Shown: positions 50,691-63,169, numbered from the stretch's first letter. The stretch: 64,000 nucleotides of DNA from Membranipora membranacea (GCA_914767715.1 OU612074.1:21438062-21502061), one strand, 5' to 3'. Notes: generated by a model not told the origin, from the letters alone. Made by a program: numbers and translations.

Positions 50691-50780
50691 TCCTGCCATC
50701 AAAAATTGTCCGTGCCATTTTTTTTTTAGAGCACTTAGAGCTAGGCTGCTTCTGACCTATTTGACAAAGCACGACGTTTG

Positions 50781-51340
50781 AAAAATTAGCGCATAAAATA
50801 TTGGAGCTACAATGCTCGAGCGTTTTAACTCATTGTTATACACAATGGTTGTTATGGTATTTGTATTTATGACAGGATTACCTCTATATACCTCGGATAC
50901 TAACAATTCATTAAATCCCGAGACTTGTGGTAAATTAAGCAAATCTTGATGACACGCTATTGCATTCATGTGGCTTTGGTCAAACTTTGTAGAGATGATC
51001 TCTGGCCAACTTTGAACAAAGCCAAGTGTTGATAGTGTTCATGACATAGTCGCAATACAGCAGCACCTTACTGTGTTAGAAAACTTTGTGCATAGTGCCA
51101 ACCAACTGAGAAAATGGTTGTATGGAAACCAGAATTTGTGAAGGTTATAAATTAATAGGACCATCCAATTTAACATATTATCCCAAGCGTGAGTTTTAGT
51201 GAATTTAGAAGAATGCCACATTAATACTTTGTGAACTACTAGGCTGTATCCATTGATTTTAAGTGGTAGGGTCAATCAGGACGGGTGGCGGAGGGGAAGT
51301 TATAGGGCATTTCAGCCCATTTTGGGAAAATAACTAGCGA
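50781..51340. other. No gene recognised
   Basis: Spacer between the TIR-bounded element and the inverted LINE fragment. Confidence 0.35.
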
Positions 51341-51585
51341 TCAGCTGACTATCATTGTAAAATTAAGTGAATGAGGGAGATTTGATCGCTTCTTGGTCTT
51401 CATGAAAGAGCTGATGATGGAAAAAGCTTTACTAATTCTTCGTCGAGCGGTTGCCTCATTATTAAGTGCGTCATGAGTATCATCAAAGCTAACCCAAAAT
51501 TGTGTGTCATCAGCGTAAATATGGCAAGAGATACGTAGGCTCCTGAGAAGATGAGGTAAGAGGGACATAATACAGAACTGCTCTG
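51341..51585 (-). mobile_element. Inverted fragment of the adjacent L2/CR1-like LINE
   Basis: On the minus strand this encodes SLLPHLLRSLRISCHIY, ADDTQFWVSFDDTHD and then KAFSIISSFMKT. It duplicates, with a few changes, residues present in the sense copy at about 52240-52410. It abuts the truncated 5' end of that copy. Because the segment is duplicated rather than moved, simple twin priming does not explain it. Confidence 0.8.
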
Positions 51586-53343
51586 CTTCTGGTGAATTTA
51601 AATTGCTTACAGAACAGGATGTTTCTACATTGCGGAAAGAAAAATGTACCCCTAGTGTTGATGTTCTACCACAATCACAGTTCACTTCAATGTTCTATTC
51701 TATGTTACCGATCATTTGTAAGATTATTAATTGATCATTATCTACCGGTGTATTTCCCCCTTGTAAGCGATCACAGATAGCCCCTTTGTTAAAATCCCCG
51801 GCTATCGATCCAGACATTTTAAACTCGTATCGTCCAGTTTCCAATCTGCCGTTTGTCTCTAAAGCAATTGAAACTGCAGTTTGCAACCAGCTCATAGCAC
51901 ATCTCAATGTAAATCAGCTTCTTGATTCACATCAGTCAGGCCATAGTGTAGAAATGGCTTTTCAGCAGGTCTATTCTTCATGAGCTTGATAGAGGGAGGT
52001 CTGTGTTTTTAGTGCTTATTGATTTGTCAGCGGCTTTCGACACTATTTCTCATACTCATCTGTTATCATTGTTAAAATCACATTTCAATCTTGGAGGCAA
52101 TGTGTTAAAGTGGTTTTATTCATACTTAGAATCTCGTAGTTTCCAAGTTAGGATAGAAAATGACTCATCGGAACCTAAACCACTAAATGTGGGTGTGCCG
52201 CAACGAAGCGTGCTTGGGCCAGTTCTGTTTAACTGTATTATGTCCCTCTTACCTCCTCTTCTCAGGAGCCTAGGTATCTCTTGCCATATTTACGCTGATG
52301 ACACACAATTTCGGGTTAGCTTTGATGATACTCATGACGCAATTAATAATGAGGCCACTCGACGAAGAATTAGTAAAGCTTTTTCCATCATCAGCTCTTT
52401 CATGAAGACCAACCACCTGAAACTGAACCTAGATAAAACCATGTTCATTCCCTTTTCCCGCAAATGTGATCCCAGCTTATACTCTCCGTTGAAACTAGAT
52501 GGCTGCACAGTTATCATGCTGCAATTGAAAGTGCGCAACCTAGGTGTTGTTATGGATTCCATGTTGACATTTGATAGTCAGATTAGAGAATTAAGAAAGT
52601 CCTGTTTTTTCCAACTACGCAGATTAAAGGCTATCAGACAATTCATACCGTCACATCATTTTGCCACGCTCATTCATAGTTTCATCACATCTCGCATCGA
52701 TTTCTGCAACTCCATCTATTTCACCCTCCCAGACTTTGCCCGCAATCAAATTCAAACTATCCAAAACAGCTGCGCAAAATGCCTCACTGGTGCACAGCGA
52801 TTCGACTCTGCCACCGCTGCACTATAGTCACTCCACTGGCTTCCTATCAAAGCCAGAGCTCAATTTAAAATTCTTCTTTTTGCGTACAAGATCTATCATT
52901 ACTCTCCTGATACACCATCTCATTTCATCAATCAATTCTACATTCCTGAACCTCGCCGTGTCACTAGAAGCAGCTCAAAAATTATCCTCGCATCCCATCA
53001 CACCTCTCGCTTGGCCACATTCGGTGGAAAATCCCTACCATCATCACTCGTAACCCTCTGGAATCCCCTGCCCCCTGATTTGCAGCTGTTGCCGAGCCTT
53101 ACCGGTTTTAAGTCCGCTACTAAAAATATTTATTTAGGTTGTACTTTGAGTAATTAGATTTTATTTTATAGATTTATATAGCAGTATCAGAATTATGTTT
53201 TAATTTTATCCTCATGCACATATTTTATGCATTTTATTTCACCTTTATTTTATTGGTTTCAATGTAATAACGCTTAGAATTTTTTGCTCCGCAATTTTAT
53301 TAAGCGTTTCACAAATAAACTTTATTATTATTATTATTATTAT
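51586..53343 (+). mobile_element. L2/CR1-like LINE, 5'-truncated, mostly open reverse transcriptase
   Basis: The plus strand has SYRPVSNLPFVSKAIE (51820s). After a stop and small shift, a 274-codon frame (52003-52827) follows with LIDLSAAFDTISHTHLL, VPQRSVLGPVLF (usually VPQGSVLGP), HIYADDTQF, HLKLNLDKT and LGVVMDSMLTF. After a TAG the C-terminal CR1/L2 segment continues (LHWLPIKARAQFKILLF and LPSSLVTLWNPLP). The 3' end carries a (TTA/ATT)n tail at about 53320-53343, usual for this group. The YADD catalytic motif is intact, but the stops and missing 5' end show it is dead. Confidence 0.9.
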
Positions 53344-56340
53344 CGCTTCGAATCTGCAATTCTTTTGACTTATGGAGGGATAAAATAAGTGTTTTTGTTT
53401 TGCATAAGTTAAAATTTATTTGGCAGGGGTCTCAATTTAGGATTCCCTAAAAAGAATTTGCAACATCAGATAGAGAATACTCCACTGTCCCTGGGCAATC
53501 TGATGTCACAACTTTCAGTTTTACATCTATTGATTGGACCTCTGAACCTTACAATGTGCAGACTATTGTGTGTACTAACTTTCAAACCCGAGTAACTCCT
53601 TCACAATCCCAACTTATAAACTAATGGGCCCCTCCAACCACCTGTTGGAGTTGAAAATAAATAGTGTCACTGCATATTCATATTAGCTATGAAGTTTTGG
53701 CGGTTTTCAAAGTTGACCTGCTGAAAATGTGGTAGGGCCATGGACCCCTGGCCCTAACTATGAATACACCACTGGTGAACTAAAACACATAATTTTTAAT
53801 TGTCCATCACATCAGGAGAAGAGAACTACAAATTCTAATGACGACTCACCATCTTTTGTGGTTTATGTGATCAAAAATTAACTAAAATGTTCTCAAATTC
53901 GGACAACATCAAAGTTATGAATATCCACTGCTACCGCTGATGACAAGTTTTTGTCCATGATGACCCAAGCGTCAAACGTAGCAACTAAACTAAATTTTTA
54001 GGCATTTTTTTATGATTACTTGACTTACATTAATCACATTGTTATTATAATATGAATGTTGAATATAAAATGCTTATGATTTAATTGTAGCAATATGAAA
54101 TCTTTTGCTCCAGCTTTTTATTATTCATTATGAGATACTGATTTTAGCAGGATGGAACAAAGGATTTTGACAAGCCAATCAATGATTTTACTCACGTTTG
54201 TTGCTTTCAGGTAGGTTTTGAGGAGCAGGGAAAATGAATTGTTTATGAATTGATAGGAGTTTGGATACAGACTAATCACACTGGCACTGAGGTAGTAATT
54301 GTATTGAGCTGGGCTGATTTAGGGATAGGAAATAATGAGTATTAAGTTCACATTTTGTGTAATCTGTTGACTAACCAATAAAGCTGAATACTAAATCAAT
54401 ATTTACATAAAAGAAATACATGAATCCCTATGAATCCCCTGATTTTGGTGCTGTCAGACGGAAGGAGGGGGTGCATGAGATTTTAGATGATAGGGTTCGC
54501 TACGCGTTGCCAAATGTTTGATGTACTAATAAATGTGAGATAAATGTAATTCAAATTCAGAGAAATAAATTAGTTTCAGTCCTTTCCCCTTCCATGCTTG
54601 TTCTAGTATGAATAGTGTATTGAGCTGAGATAATCACACCGGGATCTGGATCTAACAGATACCTCACACCTCATCATTGTATTCAGTGTAATTTTCTCTC
54701 CTTTAGGAATTCTTCGATGAACTATGGATTATAGTGTATCTGCTTCCAAAAAAGTTATACAATATCGAAGAGCTTCATTTGGACACCTCCGAGTTTTAAA
54801 TTTTGCCATTATGATAATGATTATTCAGTTTCCAAAATAAGTGTCGTGTATTCTGTATTTCAGCGCTGTTGACCAGCAGCTTTGTTCTAAGACTGAATAA
54901 ACTTTTCGCGTAAGGTGCTGTCAAACTTGTTGGGACAATTTCTGGTCATGAGTTTTACAGACCTTACAGCGACTTCTCTTGTTCGTAGAGAAGTTTACTT
55001 TGAGTGAAGTTGAGGCTTAGCACCCCTTCAAGTCCAATCGCAATGCAGATCAGGCAGCAGCAGCGCACCACTTTGTGGGGGGATCTCGATTGTGTAAATT
55101 TGAGTCTCAACAGTGATGTTTGGGTAGATTTTGGACTGGTGATTGGTGACATATCTAGACATTGAAAGCTTAGTCTAAGATCATTATTGTAGTGGAAGTA
55201 GACTGCTGTGGATCTACAGCCTGGTCTGATACCATCTTGAGTTGGACTGTCAGGCACTAAAAGTGCAGTAGAGGATATAAAGGCGCATCTGTGAGGATTT
55301 GGCAACATCATTGAGTGATGCAAAAAGGGAAACAATCCTAATGCAATCATTTTTTACAGGAATAAACTGAGGGGATTGAGTGATTAGCAAATTACTCAGG
55401 GAAGTAGGCTGAGTGGGGATTATGCGTTAAATAATATACATTGCGGTGCTGGATGGAGACCCCACTGTCACTCAACAAGTCAGCCTGGTTAAGTTACAGA
55501 TCAACTTTCACCAGTTTGGTTTTGATAGTTGATTGGGTTGACAAACATTTATAATTATTGATGCTAATTAGCCCCATCAACCCATTCTTTTTTTATGATG
55601 GTGAAATGGCACAATTGGTTAGCGCGATTGCTATTCACTGCCAGGCGAAAGCGCAGTTGTTACAGCCCCAACCACCGTCGGTGTATACTACTTCTATTTT
55701 ATACTTGCTTATGTTTATGGTTTGGTCAGTGTTTTGACCTGAATGGAGTGCTTTAGTTTGCAAGCCTTGACTCATGATTTTCTTCTGTTCTTCTGACGAC
55801 CAAAGAGCTGCGTATTTTGCAGAATTTTTCGATTTGTCTTTTTGGTCAGGGTACTTTAAGTTATAATAATATTTTCTTTGTTGTGATGACTAACCAACAA
55901 TTAAACACATTAGTGAACTCTGACCACATCAAGACAAGTTTAGAGGAATTCTACATACAATTTATCAATAGAAAGTTAATGATGATAAATCCATCATCCA
56001 TACAAGGAAGTATCGGACAATATGACAAGCTGGTTACTTGGCTGTGATTGATAAGAGGGTTAGTGATTTATTTATTGTATTTCACATCCTCATAAAGATA
56101 AGATACACTCAAAATATCGATGACTCATTCAATTTCCTTATGATGTAAACGACAAATTAACACATTTATCATTTTGATGAAAATGATAAACTGGATAAGG
56201 TGAGTATTTAGTTTCTGTGAGTGTGGGTTGTGTGTTGTGTGTTCTGTGTTTGTGTATATGTAAATGATCTAAACAGAACATCATCATCAGTCCTCATCAT
56301 ATCGCGTGTCTATAACTGAGAATATCTCAATCTGATAACA
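53344..56340. other. No gene recognised, apart from one tRNA-like relic
   Basis: AT-rich sequence. A 128-codon minus-strand frame (54964-55350) has no motif I can identify and no splice partners. A tRNA-like relic lies at 55600-55675. Confidence 0.4.
55600..55675 (+). repeat. tRNA-derived SINE-like relic
   Basis: An A-box-like TGGCACAATTGGTTAGCGCG is followed at tRNA-like distance by a damaged B-box (AGTTGTTACAGCCCC). The B-box lost the TTCGA core, and the stems do not close, so it is not a working tRNA gene. Confidence 0.5.
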
Positions 56341-59300
56341 ATGTCAGAGGAGGGAGGAGAGAACTTACCGAGGGATAATCTGACACGAGCTGATACATGG
56401 AGAAGAAGGTAAGAGAAGTATGCGTAATCAGAGAATAAACACTTGTGCTCATTGTGATACATTCAGGTTATGTTGATTGAAGTAGATTCAGTTTGCATTC
56501 ATAACAGCAACAGTTATGTTTATTATACTGATCTGTCTTAAACCAGTGGTTGATGATTAGAAGGCAGGTTTGGAGTATAAAGTCACATGCATGAGGGGAA
56601 CCTCATAAACCTTACTGAGGTCAATTGTAGGATGCCTTTTGTGTACTGATATTGACTTGGTTGTGGTTTATCTAGGCAAAGGATTGGGTGGAAGAACTTG
56701 GGCTTAGTTCCATATATTGAATGCAAGCTAACTTTGCCACTATTACTCAATTTTATCTCTCTTCTGTGTCTCGGTTTGCAATTCAATTACATAATACACT
56801 GTGATTACAGTATTACAGAATTCTTTGTGTAGGTTTAAGTTAGGAGTGATAATTCCATGCAGAGCCTAAGGTATTAACGATTCTATGGTATATTTACAGA
56901 CTAACTGTAGGACAGCTTGCTATAGGCATTGCAGGGATGCTACTTGGAGTGACTTTGTTATCTATTGATGCTGGGCCGGAATCAACTGGGTATGATGTGA
57001 TGATTGGTTCAGTCACAATTGTCAGTGGTATAGCCTCACTCATCACTGCTGGATGTACAAGGCTAACTAGACCCTCATTAGGAGTAAACAGGCGGGTAAG
57101 ATAAATCATCCTGAATCATGTTGTCATGTCTTACTGAGACAAACCTACTAACAGCCAACAGTCAGTTGACCGGTGTATATTCTAACATATTGTTCAACTG
57201 TCATCTGTTAGTGTTGTATTTATGGTTCATTTAAATAGAAAATCTTATGGCCCCATACATCTGATTGATTGTGAGAAATTAGCCGTCTCTTGGCAGAAAT
57301 TCCAAAGCAATCAACTAGTTCTAGTTACTAGTTTCAATAGAAAAAAAAATTGTCATGATGTAAGCAAATACTAATAGCTTGTCGAGGAATAGTGCAGTAA
57401 GATTTTGTTGTGATTTCAAAACCTATATTTTTTTTGCATTTTACTTTATCAGGAGGGGTTATTTCCCCTTCGCAACCCCTTCATCATAATGTGGCCGTAA
57501 ACTTACAAGCTATTATGATTGCTGCTCTGAAGACTAGAACAGGTTCGAAATGATGAGGACATCATTGCCATTTTATTGGGCTTGTTGTTTCTTTTGATAT
57601 AATGGTGCTGACCATGGAGGCTCTAGTTGCTGGATAAGATTCACCTTATCATTGAGAGCCCAGCAACAAATTTTGTCTTATTGCCTGATTTATCAAAGGA
57701 ATTAGGCCGCAAAGGCTTTTTTTGACGTGGATGGTGGAGTCAAGTCCATTGAAAATCTCAAAACAATTGATATTCATTCTTACAGATAGTGCGCATCATG
57801 GTTTTCGTTTATAAGAATATATTATGATCAGCCTAAAATGTGCCAATTTACAAAAGTCTGGTATAATTTCCCGAATGTACTTGGCTTCACATGTGAGAAC
57901 AATAAACTTTCTTTTGACAGAATTTTCAACGCTACAGACAAAAAACATGTATGCCTTTGATCGTCTATGGTGATCTTGCCAAACTGCTATACTAGTAAAT
58001 GACTTTTCTGTTCTGTCTCCAACATCTTTGATCTGTTTCGAATCATTGCCTAATTTTTCACATAACCTCATAAAATTTAAAAGGGTCACTTCATAACATG
58101 AGATAAAAACTCAATTAAAGTCTAGGTAACATTGCCTTTTTTGTCTCATATCTTATTTTCTATACTTCGGTCTATCATTTGAGCGAGTTTCAGCATTAGA
58201 ATCCAAATATGGAGGAAGTTATTGGATCTTAAACCTCGTAGGTATTGGCTGTCAATCAGGATTGGGAATCAGTGGATTAGAGGATTCAGAAATGAAGCAT
58301 GGATTTGTACAAAAGTTACGGAATACACCATTATGCACATTGAGGGTTTGAAGTGAAGGGAGATCCTCGTCCACACACGCGTTTGATTCATACAACTCAG
58401 TCATGTGGAGGTTCCAAAGAAACAGAACAAATATTATCTAGACAAACAAATTGATGTTGTGGTGTAGTAAGCGCCCTACTGTAGGTTGTTAGCATTGAAT
58501 TCGAAGCATAACAATGTCAGATTAACATTGTGTCTCCTTTGTCAAAGGTGGTAGGAAGCATCGTTCTGAATACGCTTGATCTGCTATTAAAGTTTGGTGT
58601 TATTACAACCTTTGGAGTGTTCAACTTTATTCCTAATGGCTCTCTTTCACATGGATGCACAAAGGAATATTGTAAGGTAAGTCATGAGATCAATGGGAAC
58701 TGAGATGCTGTGTCGTAATATAGTGGCTAAATCGCGTTACAGTATTCATAACGTACACTCACATTCATCAACAGCTTGGTTTCACTTCAAATATATTACA
58801 GCACATTTAAGATTTAGAAATTTTAGTAAAATCATCCCATCCTGGTCCTTACATTGTTTGTTAAGAGGTTGGAGAGATAACATTCTCCAGATATAACCGT
58901 ACTTATCTTAATATCTATATGCAGGTTTACTCTCTGGTGCTCACCATATTCTCAATAGAGATTATACAGTTTCTAGCTGGTATCGCCACCTATGCCATTT
59001 CATGTCGACGGCTTAAGGTGAGCACTAATACAACCCAAGCAACTCCGCAGTTGACGAGAACCCAAACCCAAGCTGATGCCTACTCAGCAGGTGAGACATT
59101 TCTGGGCTGTTAATTATTAACAAATTTTCAAACAGTTGAATCAAACTATAAAACCAACTAAAATTCAAGCCGATAGACAAAACCTTGTCCATAGACAGAA
59201 CCCACAAACAAATAAGAGGCTCAGGATAAAGACATCAAGTCCATCGCTCATATAAATGACAAAGCGCTAGTACCATTCCACAAACTGGCACAGTCGTCAT

Positions 59301-60970
59301 GACTTCTGTTAATGGATTTAAATGAGAAACGAAAAAATGAGTTCTAGTATTCTGATCTTCTAGATGTAGCGATGAGGACAGCTAATATCTCAACAGCAAC
59401 CTCAGTGCTGAGTGAAGAGGTTCTCAGTCGTATCAAAAGATGTCAAATTCATTCCAAACACATAAAAATAGGACAACAGATTGGAGGGGGGTTCTATGGA
59501 ATTGTATATAAAGGAAAATATCAGAGGCCAGGTCAATTAGAAATAACAGTCGGCATCAAAACACTCAAAGGTAGGTGTGTATATGTGTGTGGTTATGTGT
59601 GTGATTATGTGATTATGTGTATGCTTATTACTGTGATTGTGATGTGTTAATCTGGATTATCTTAAAATACTGAAATGCATGTTATTAAATTGTCCGCCTG
59701 CGCAAGTGTCAGCTACTCTTTGGGATTTCCTAACTTGAATATTTGTCTTGAGCAGAATCTTGTTATTTGTCAAATCTGTAGAAAAGATTTTTCAATAGCA
59801 CAATTCTACACTATTACTCTACACTAGTATACACTATTATTACTCATTCAGTAGAAACAGCTAATAATTCAGAAGTCGAGAGCTTTCTACAGGAGGGAAC
59901 AATGATGATGTTCTTTGATCATGTGAATATACTTGAACTCATAGGAGTTATTTATGAGAGTGACATCCCTCCAATGGTTGTTTTACCTTTTATGGCTAAC
60001 GGTGACTTGAGATCCTTTATCAGGAAAACCGAGGTGGGTTTTCAAATAAATCTGTATTGTGATCATCTATTGGCACATTAAAACAGGCTTTGTAAATGAA
60101 CGACACATTTTCAAGGTATTTGTTAGCCTGGGATTTAGGTCAATACTGGGGCCTTGTCTGAATTATGGGTTGTGGTGGATATTGCTTCTGTTGTGTTATC
60201 TACTCCTGAATCAATATAATAGTGCATTTCAGAATGGACCCATGTGCTTGTGTTATGGTTCTGTTTTGATTGGCTGACCGGTTTTGGTTTGTTATTGTAT
60301 GGAGTTCTCTGCTCATGTTGGGTTTGTTTGTTGGTGGATTGTTTGTTTGGCCTGGGCAACATAGAGTGAGAGCTAACAGCAACGCACTGTAAACCGAAAG
60401 TAGGAGTTGTTAACGATTCATTACAGCCATTGACATATTTGAATCTAATGTTTTGAATACTTCAACTAAGCCATTGATGACCGTGATTTCTGAATATTTG
60501 ACATGTTCTAAATTGGATAGGTATAAAAATTATAGCTGATGGCCAGATATAGCTTTGCATTATCCAGATAAAAATTATGCCAGTTATTAATTATTTCGAC
60601 ATGTTTCATATCAGTAAAAAGCCTACTGTTTAGTTTCCTTTTACATTCTACTTTGTGGTTGATCTATGTTACCCAGCCTAACATCAACAACAAACCAACA
60701 CACCCAACCTGAGTAGATAACTCCATATTGTTGGACTGAATCCCAGTCTAGGTATTTTTACCATTTGAGAATGTGCACACCTGGTGAAAAAAAACATGTT
60801 CAACGTATGCATTAAAGTATTATTATTGATATGACACTGATTCATATTTTTTTCCACCAGCACCTGACGTTTGGTGATGCGTGTCACTTTGCATATCAGG
60901 TGTCAAATGGAATGTCCTACATGTCACAGCAGCGTTTTGTGCATCGTGACTTGGCTGCGCGTAACTGCAT
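56341..60970 (+). CDS. Four-span membrane protein fused to MET/AXL-like tyrosine kinase (3' end outside window)
   Basis: Exons 56341-56408, 56900-57095, 58548-58676, 58925-59090, 59364-59570, 59852-60033 and 60861-60970 join in phase at GT/AG sites (352 residues so far). Residues 1-25 are polar, without a signal peptide. Four membrane spans follow at about 26-45, 55-75, 92-114 and 135-157, with Cys125 and Cys130 in the loop before span 4. The arrangement resembles CD20/MS4A-type tetraspans, weakly. After a linker the kinase begins: glycine loop [12 protein letters not shown] (226-237), VGIK with Lys252, FLQEG with the helix-C Glu270, [12 protein letters not shown] hinge, and HRDLAARNC with catalytic Asp346. 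The hinge and FLxEG wording match the MET/AXL group. The DFG and activation-loop exons are not found before 64000. Alternative: two adjacent genes, the second starting at Met 59372. Confidence 0.75.
58125..58280. repeat. Single arm of the fold-back element family
   Basis: Diverged copy of the left arm of 45519-46163, from TCTCATATCTTATTTTCTAT through ATGGAGGAAGTTAT to GATTGGGAATCAG. It lies in the intron between kinase-gene exons 2 and 3. No matching second arm is visible next to it. Confidence 0.75.
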
Positions 60971-60994
60971 GTAAGTTTTCTTTTTATTAGTCAT

Positions 60995-61107
60995 TGTGTG
61001 AATTACTCACTATTTTTTGTGTATTACTCACCACTTTGTGTGTATTACTCATTACTTTATGTGTACTACTTACCACTTCATGTGCATTATTCATCACTTT
61101 ATGTGTA
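60995..61107. repeat. Tandem repeat in kinase-gene intron
   Basis: About five copies of a roughly 22-base unit, TTTGTGTATTACTCACCAC with variants, begin some 25 bases after the donor site of the HRD exon. Confidence 0.85.
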
Positions 61108-62264
61108 TATTTGTGCAGTCCAATAAGCAACTATGTTGAATGAGTGATGAATGAGAATTTCATAGTCAGCAATGCTTTACTTATTAATAATTATAATCCA
61201 AAAAAATTCCAGGTTCTCTATGGTTATAATCATTGAAACCATTAGTGTTTAAGAGTCGGATGTACTGTACAGCCCTAGTAAATTGTCGCTTCTTTATAGT
61301 TTTAGTCTCTGATATATATTCATATCTGACCCTGAATATGCATATGGCACTATATGTATGATTACTGTTAACACTTTCTCATATTTGATTGGTCCAAATG
61401 TTCAAAAATATTACAGCCAACCCATTGTAAACATTTGTTAAGTAGATTTCCCGTGTTTTTGAAGGTTAATACTTTGACGATGTAATCACTGACGCAAAAT
61501 TATATGCTGATTTAATTTCTCAACAAATAGCCATTTAACATATATGTGCCATATGATACAAATTTATTTTCACAAATAGTTTTGATAATTCTCATGATAT
61601 CTGTTGTGCGACGCAATGAGTTGTCCCCTCCACGAAAGAAGAGGCACAACACTAAAAGTCACTTAAACTGGCGCGCAAATGAGGGGGTGCACGGGGATTA
61701 ATCATGTGTGGTGACAGGCTAGACCATTGGCTGATCAGTGTAATTAGAGGCGGAGACTGGCCAGTATTTTCACCACTTTCCGATGCTTTTTTTGGGGTAA
61801 AACTTTATTGGACAAATTTATCACACAATTCCGCTTTAGCATATCAAATTCCCATTAAAAAGAATTCACTACTGCTCCTCTTATTTCCAAAAAACCAGGA
61901 GGAATTTGAATGCTGTTAACCCCATTTGATCACTTTACGTTGTCTGGGCCTTATATACCCATCTATACCCATTTAATGCCTAATTAGACTAATTGGCCAG
62001 CTATAATGACGAACTCATACTGTGGCACGGCAGTTTTGGAGCAGTTGTTTCCCTTGATATCATAGTCTCTACCAATATTTATGCCATGAGACTTCAATCG
62101 GGAACACTAACGCCATCAAGGTCAGCTATACATAACAGCTGACATCTATGTTACATTATTAAAGACACTCAATGAGTGCAATAATGAAGATATTGATGCA
62201 TATGCCATCTATGCCGGCTCAATCCTATATGGGCCGGGTCCAGAAATATACAGTAAGCTAACAG
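61108..62264. other. No exon found
   Basis: AT-rich sequence, presumably intron of the kinase gene. I searched the plus strand by eye for the expected DFG exon and did not find it. Confidence 0.4.
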
Positions 62265-62337
62265 CTCCTCTATAGGGGCAGCCCACCTTCTGTTTTGTCA
62301 TAAACAGGGCCCTCTGTTTTGTCATAAACAGGGCTAA

Positions 62338-62420
62338 CAGCTTTTTGGCCTATTGGCTAAGATCAAAGTGTCACTGCCAATGGCCGATTAGTGCCTGTTT
62401 CAGTTTCTGGCAGCTTGCTG
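62338..62420 (+). pseudogene. U2 snRNA-derived sequence, copy 1
   Basis: Begins AGCTTTTTGGCCTATTGGCT and continues AAGATCAAAGTG, then CTGTTTCAGTTT further on. The homology covers the 5' stem-loop of U2. The branch-site pairing region and Sm site are missing. Confidence 0.7.
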
Positions 62421-62591
62421 CACACTTATGATAAGGAGGTCCACCATGACCAAACCTCTAGGATGCATTCTAGTTTACTAGGATGTATCACACTCTCAGT
62501 ATGAGGACTCCGGGCAACTTGCGTCCCTCTTTAGGGGCAGCCTACCCCCTGTTTTGTAATAAACAGGGCCCTCTGTTTTGTCATAAACATT

Positions 62592-62672
62592 GCTAACAGC
62601 TTCTCGGCCTATTGGCTAAGATCAAAGTCACTGCCGATGGCGTTTAATACCTGTTTCAGTTTCTGGCAGCTT
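62592..62672 (+). pseudogene. U2 snRNA-derived sequence, copy 2
   Basis: Better preserved than copy 1: GCTTCTCGGCCTATTGGCT then AAGATCAAAGT, followed by TTTAATACCTGTTTCAGTTT, which recalls the stem II area with deletions. No intact GTAGTA and no Sm site, so it cannot serve as a spliceosomal U2. Confidence 0.75.
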
Positions 62673-63169
62673 GCTGCACACTCACGATTAGGAGGTCCTC
62701 TATGGTCTCACCTCCAGGATGCATTCTAGTCTTCTAGAATGTATCACACTCTCGGTACGAGGACTTTGGGAAACTTGCGTACCTCTTAAGGGACAGCTCA
62801 CACTCTGTTTTGTCATACACTAAGTTTCCCATGCTGCGAATGATCGTTCGCATCCTATTGATAGGATTTTGGCTGTGATGTGTAGTTTGGCTTGTTATGT
62901 AATCAAAACACAGCACAATATCAATAGGATCTGAACACACTCGGTTTGTGAATGCGAATGACCAATGCATACAAAATTGAGTATCTTAATTGCTTCCATG
63001 CTGCAAATGAAGGGCTAAAATTGGTCAATGCGCTTTCACACGGCGCATGGAAACATCGTGATAAACAGGGCTACCAGCTCAATCCTATTAGATGGTATGA
63101 TGGTGTCTCATAGTCGATAAAACAGCTGGCATCAGTACATAAAAATGCAAGGACAGAACATAGATTTAT

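Larger units (their letters stand above)
46341..50780 (+). mobile_element. TIR-bounded 4.4-kb element carrying a multi-exon gene and satellite array
   Basis: Inverted repeats of about 80 bases (46341-46420 and 50691-50780) share GCACGGACAAT.TTTGATGGCAGGA on the left and its complement on the right, then AGAAGCAGC and a terminal CAAAC. Just inside the left repeat (46461-46490) one unit of the right-hand satellite is present in inverted orientation, extending the symmetry. The interior holds the spliced gene at 46794-49282. This is the layout of a DNA transposon with subterminal repeats. No known transposase motif is visible, and no target-site duplication could be identified with confidence. 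Confidence 0.65.
62265..62815 (+). repeat. Tandem repeat with U2 snRNA-like core (two full units)
   Basis: A unit of about 256 bases occurs twice, plus the beginning of a third, phased on CTCTTTAGGGGCAGCC (near 62267, 62527 and 62785). Each full unit contains a U2-like stretch (near 62338 and 62592): GCTTCTCGGCCTATTGGCTAAGATCAA, which differs from the U2 5' end by one base in the second copy, then decaying similarity to the next U2 segment. Inside each unit, CTCTGTTTTGTCATAAACAGGG is itself repeated. The U2 branch-site pairing sequence GTAGTA is not preserved. Confidence 0.8.

Noticed and set aside
54964-55350. 128-codon minus-strand gene
   Set aside because: No motif, no splice partners, low-complexity composition; most likely chance.
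55600-55675. tRNA gene
   Set aside because: The B-box lost its TTCGA core and no acceptor stem forms.
62265-62815. Functional U2 snRNA gene
   Set aside because: Only the 5' stem region matches; the branch-site pairing sequence and the Sm site are absent in both copies.
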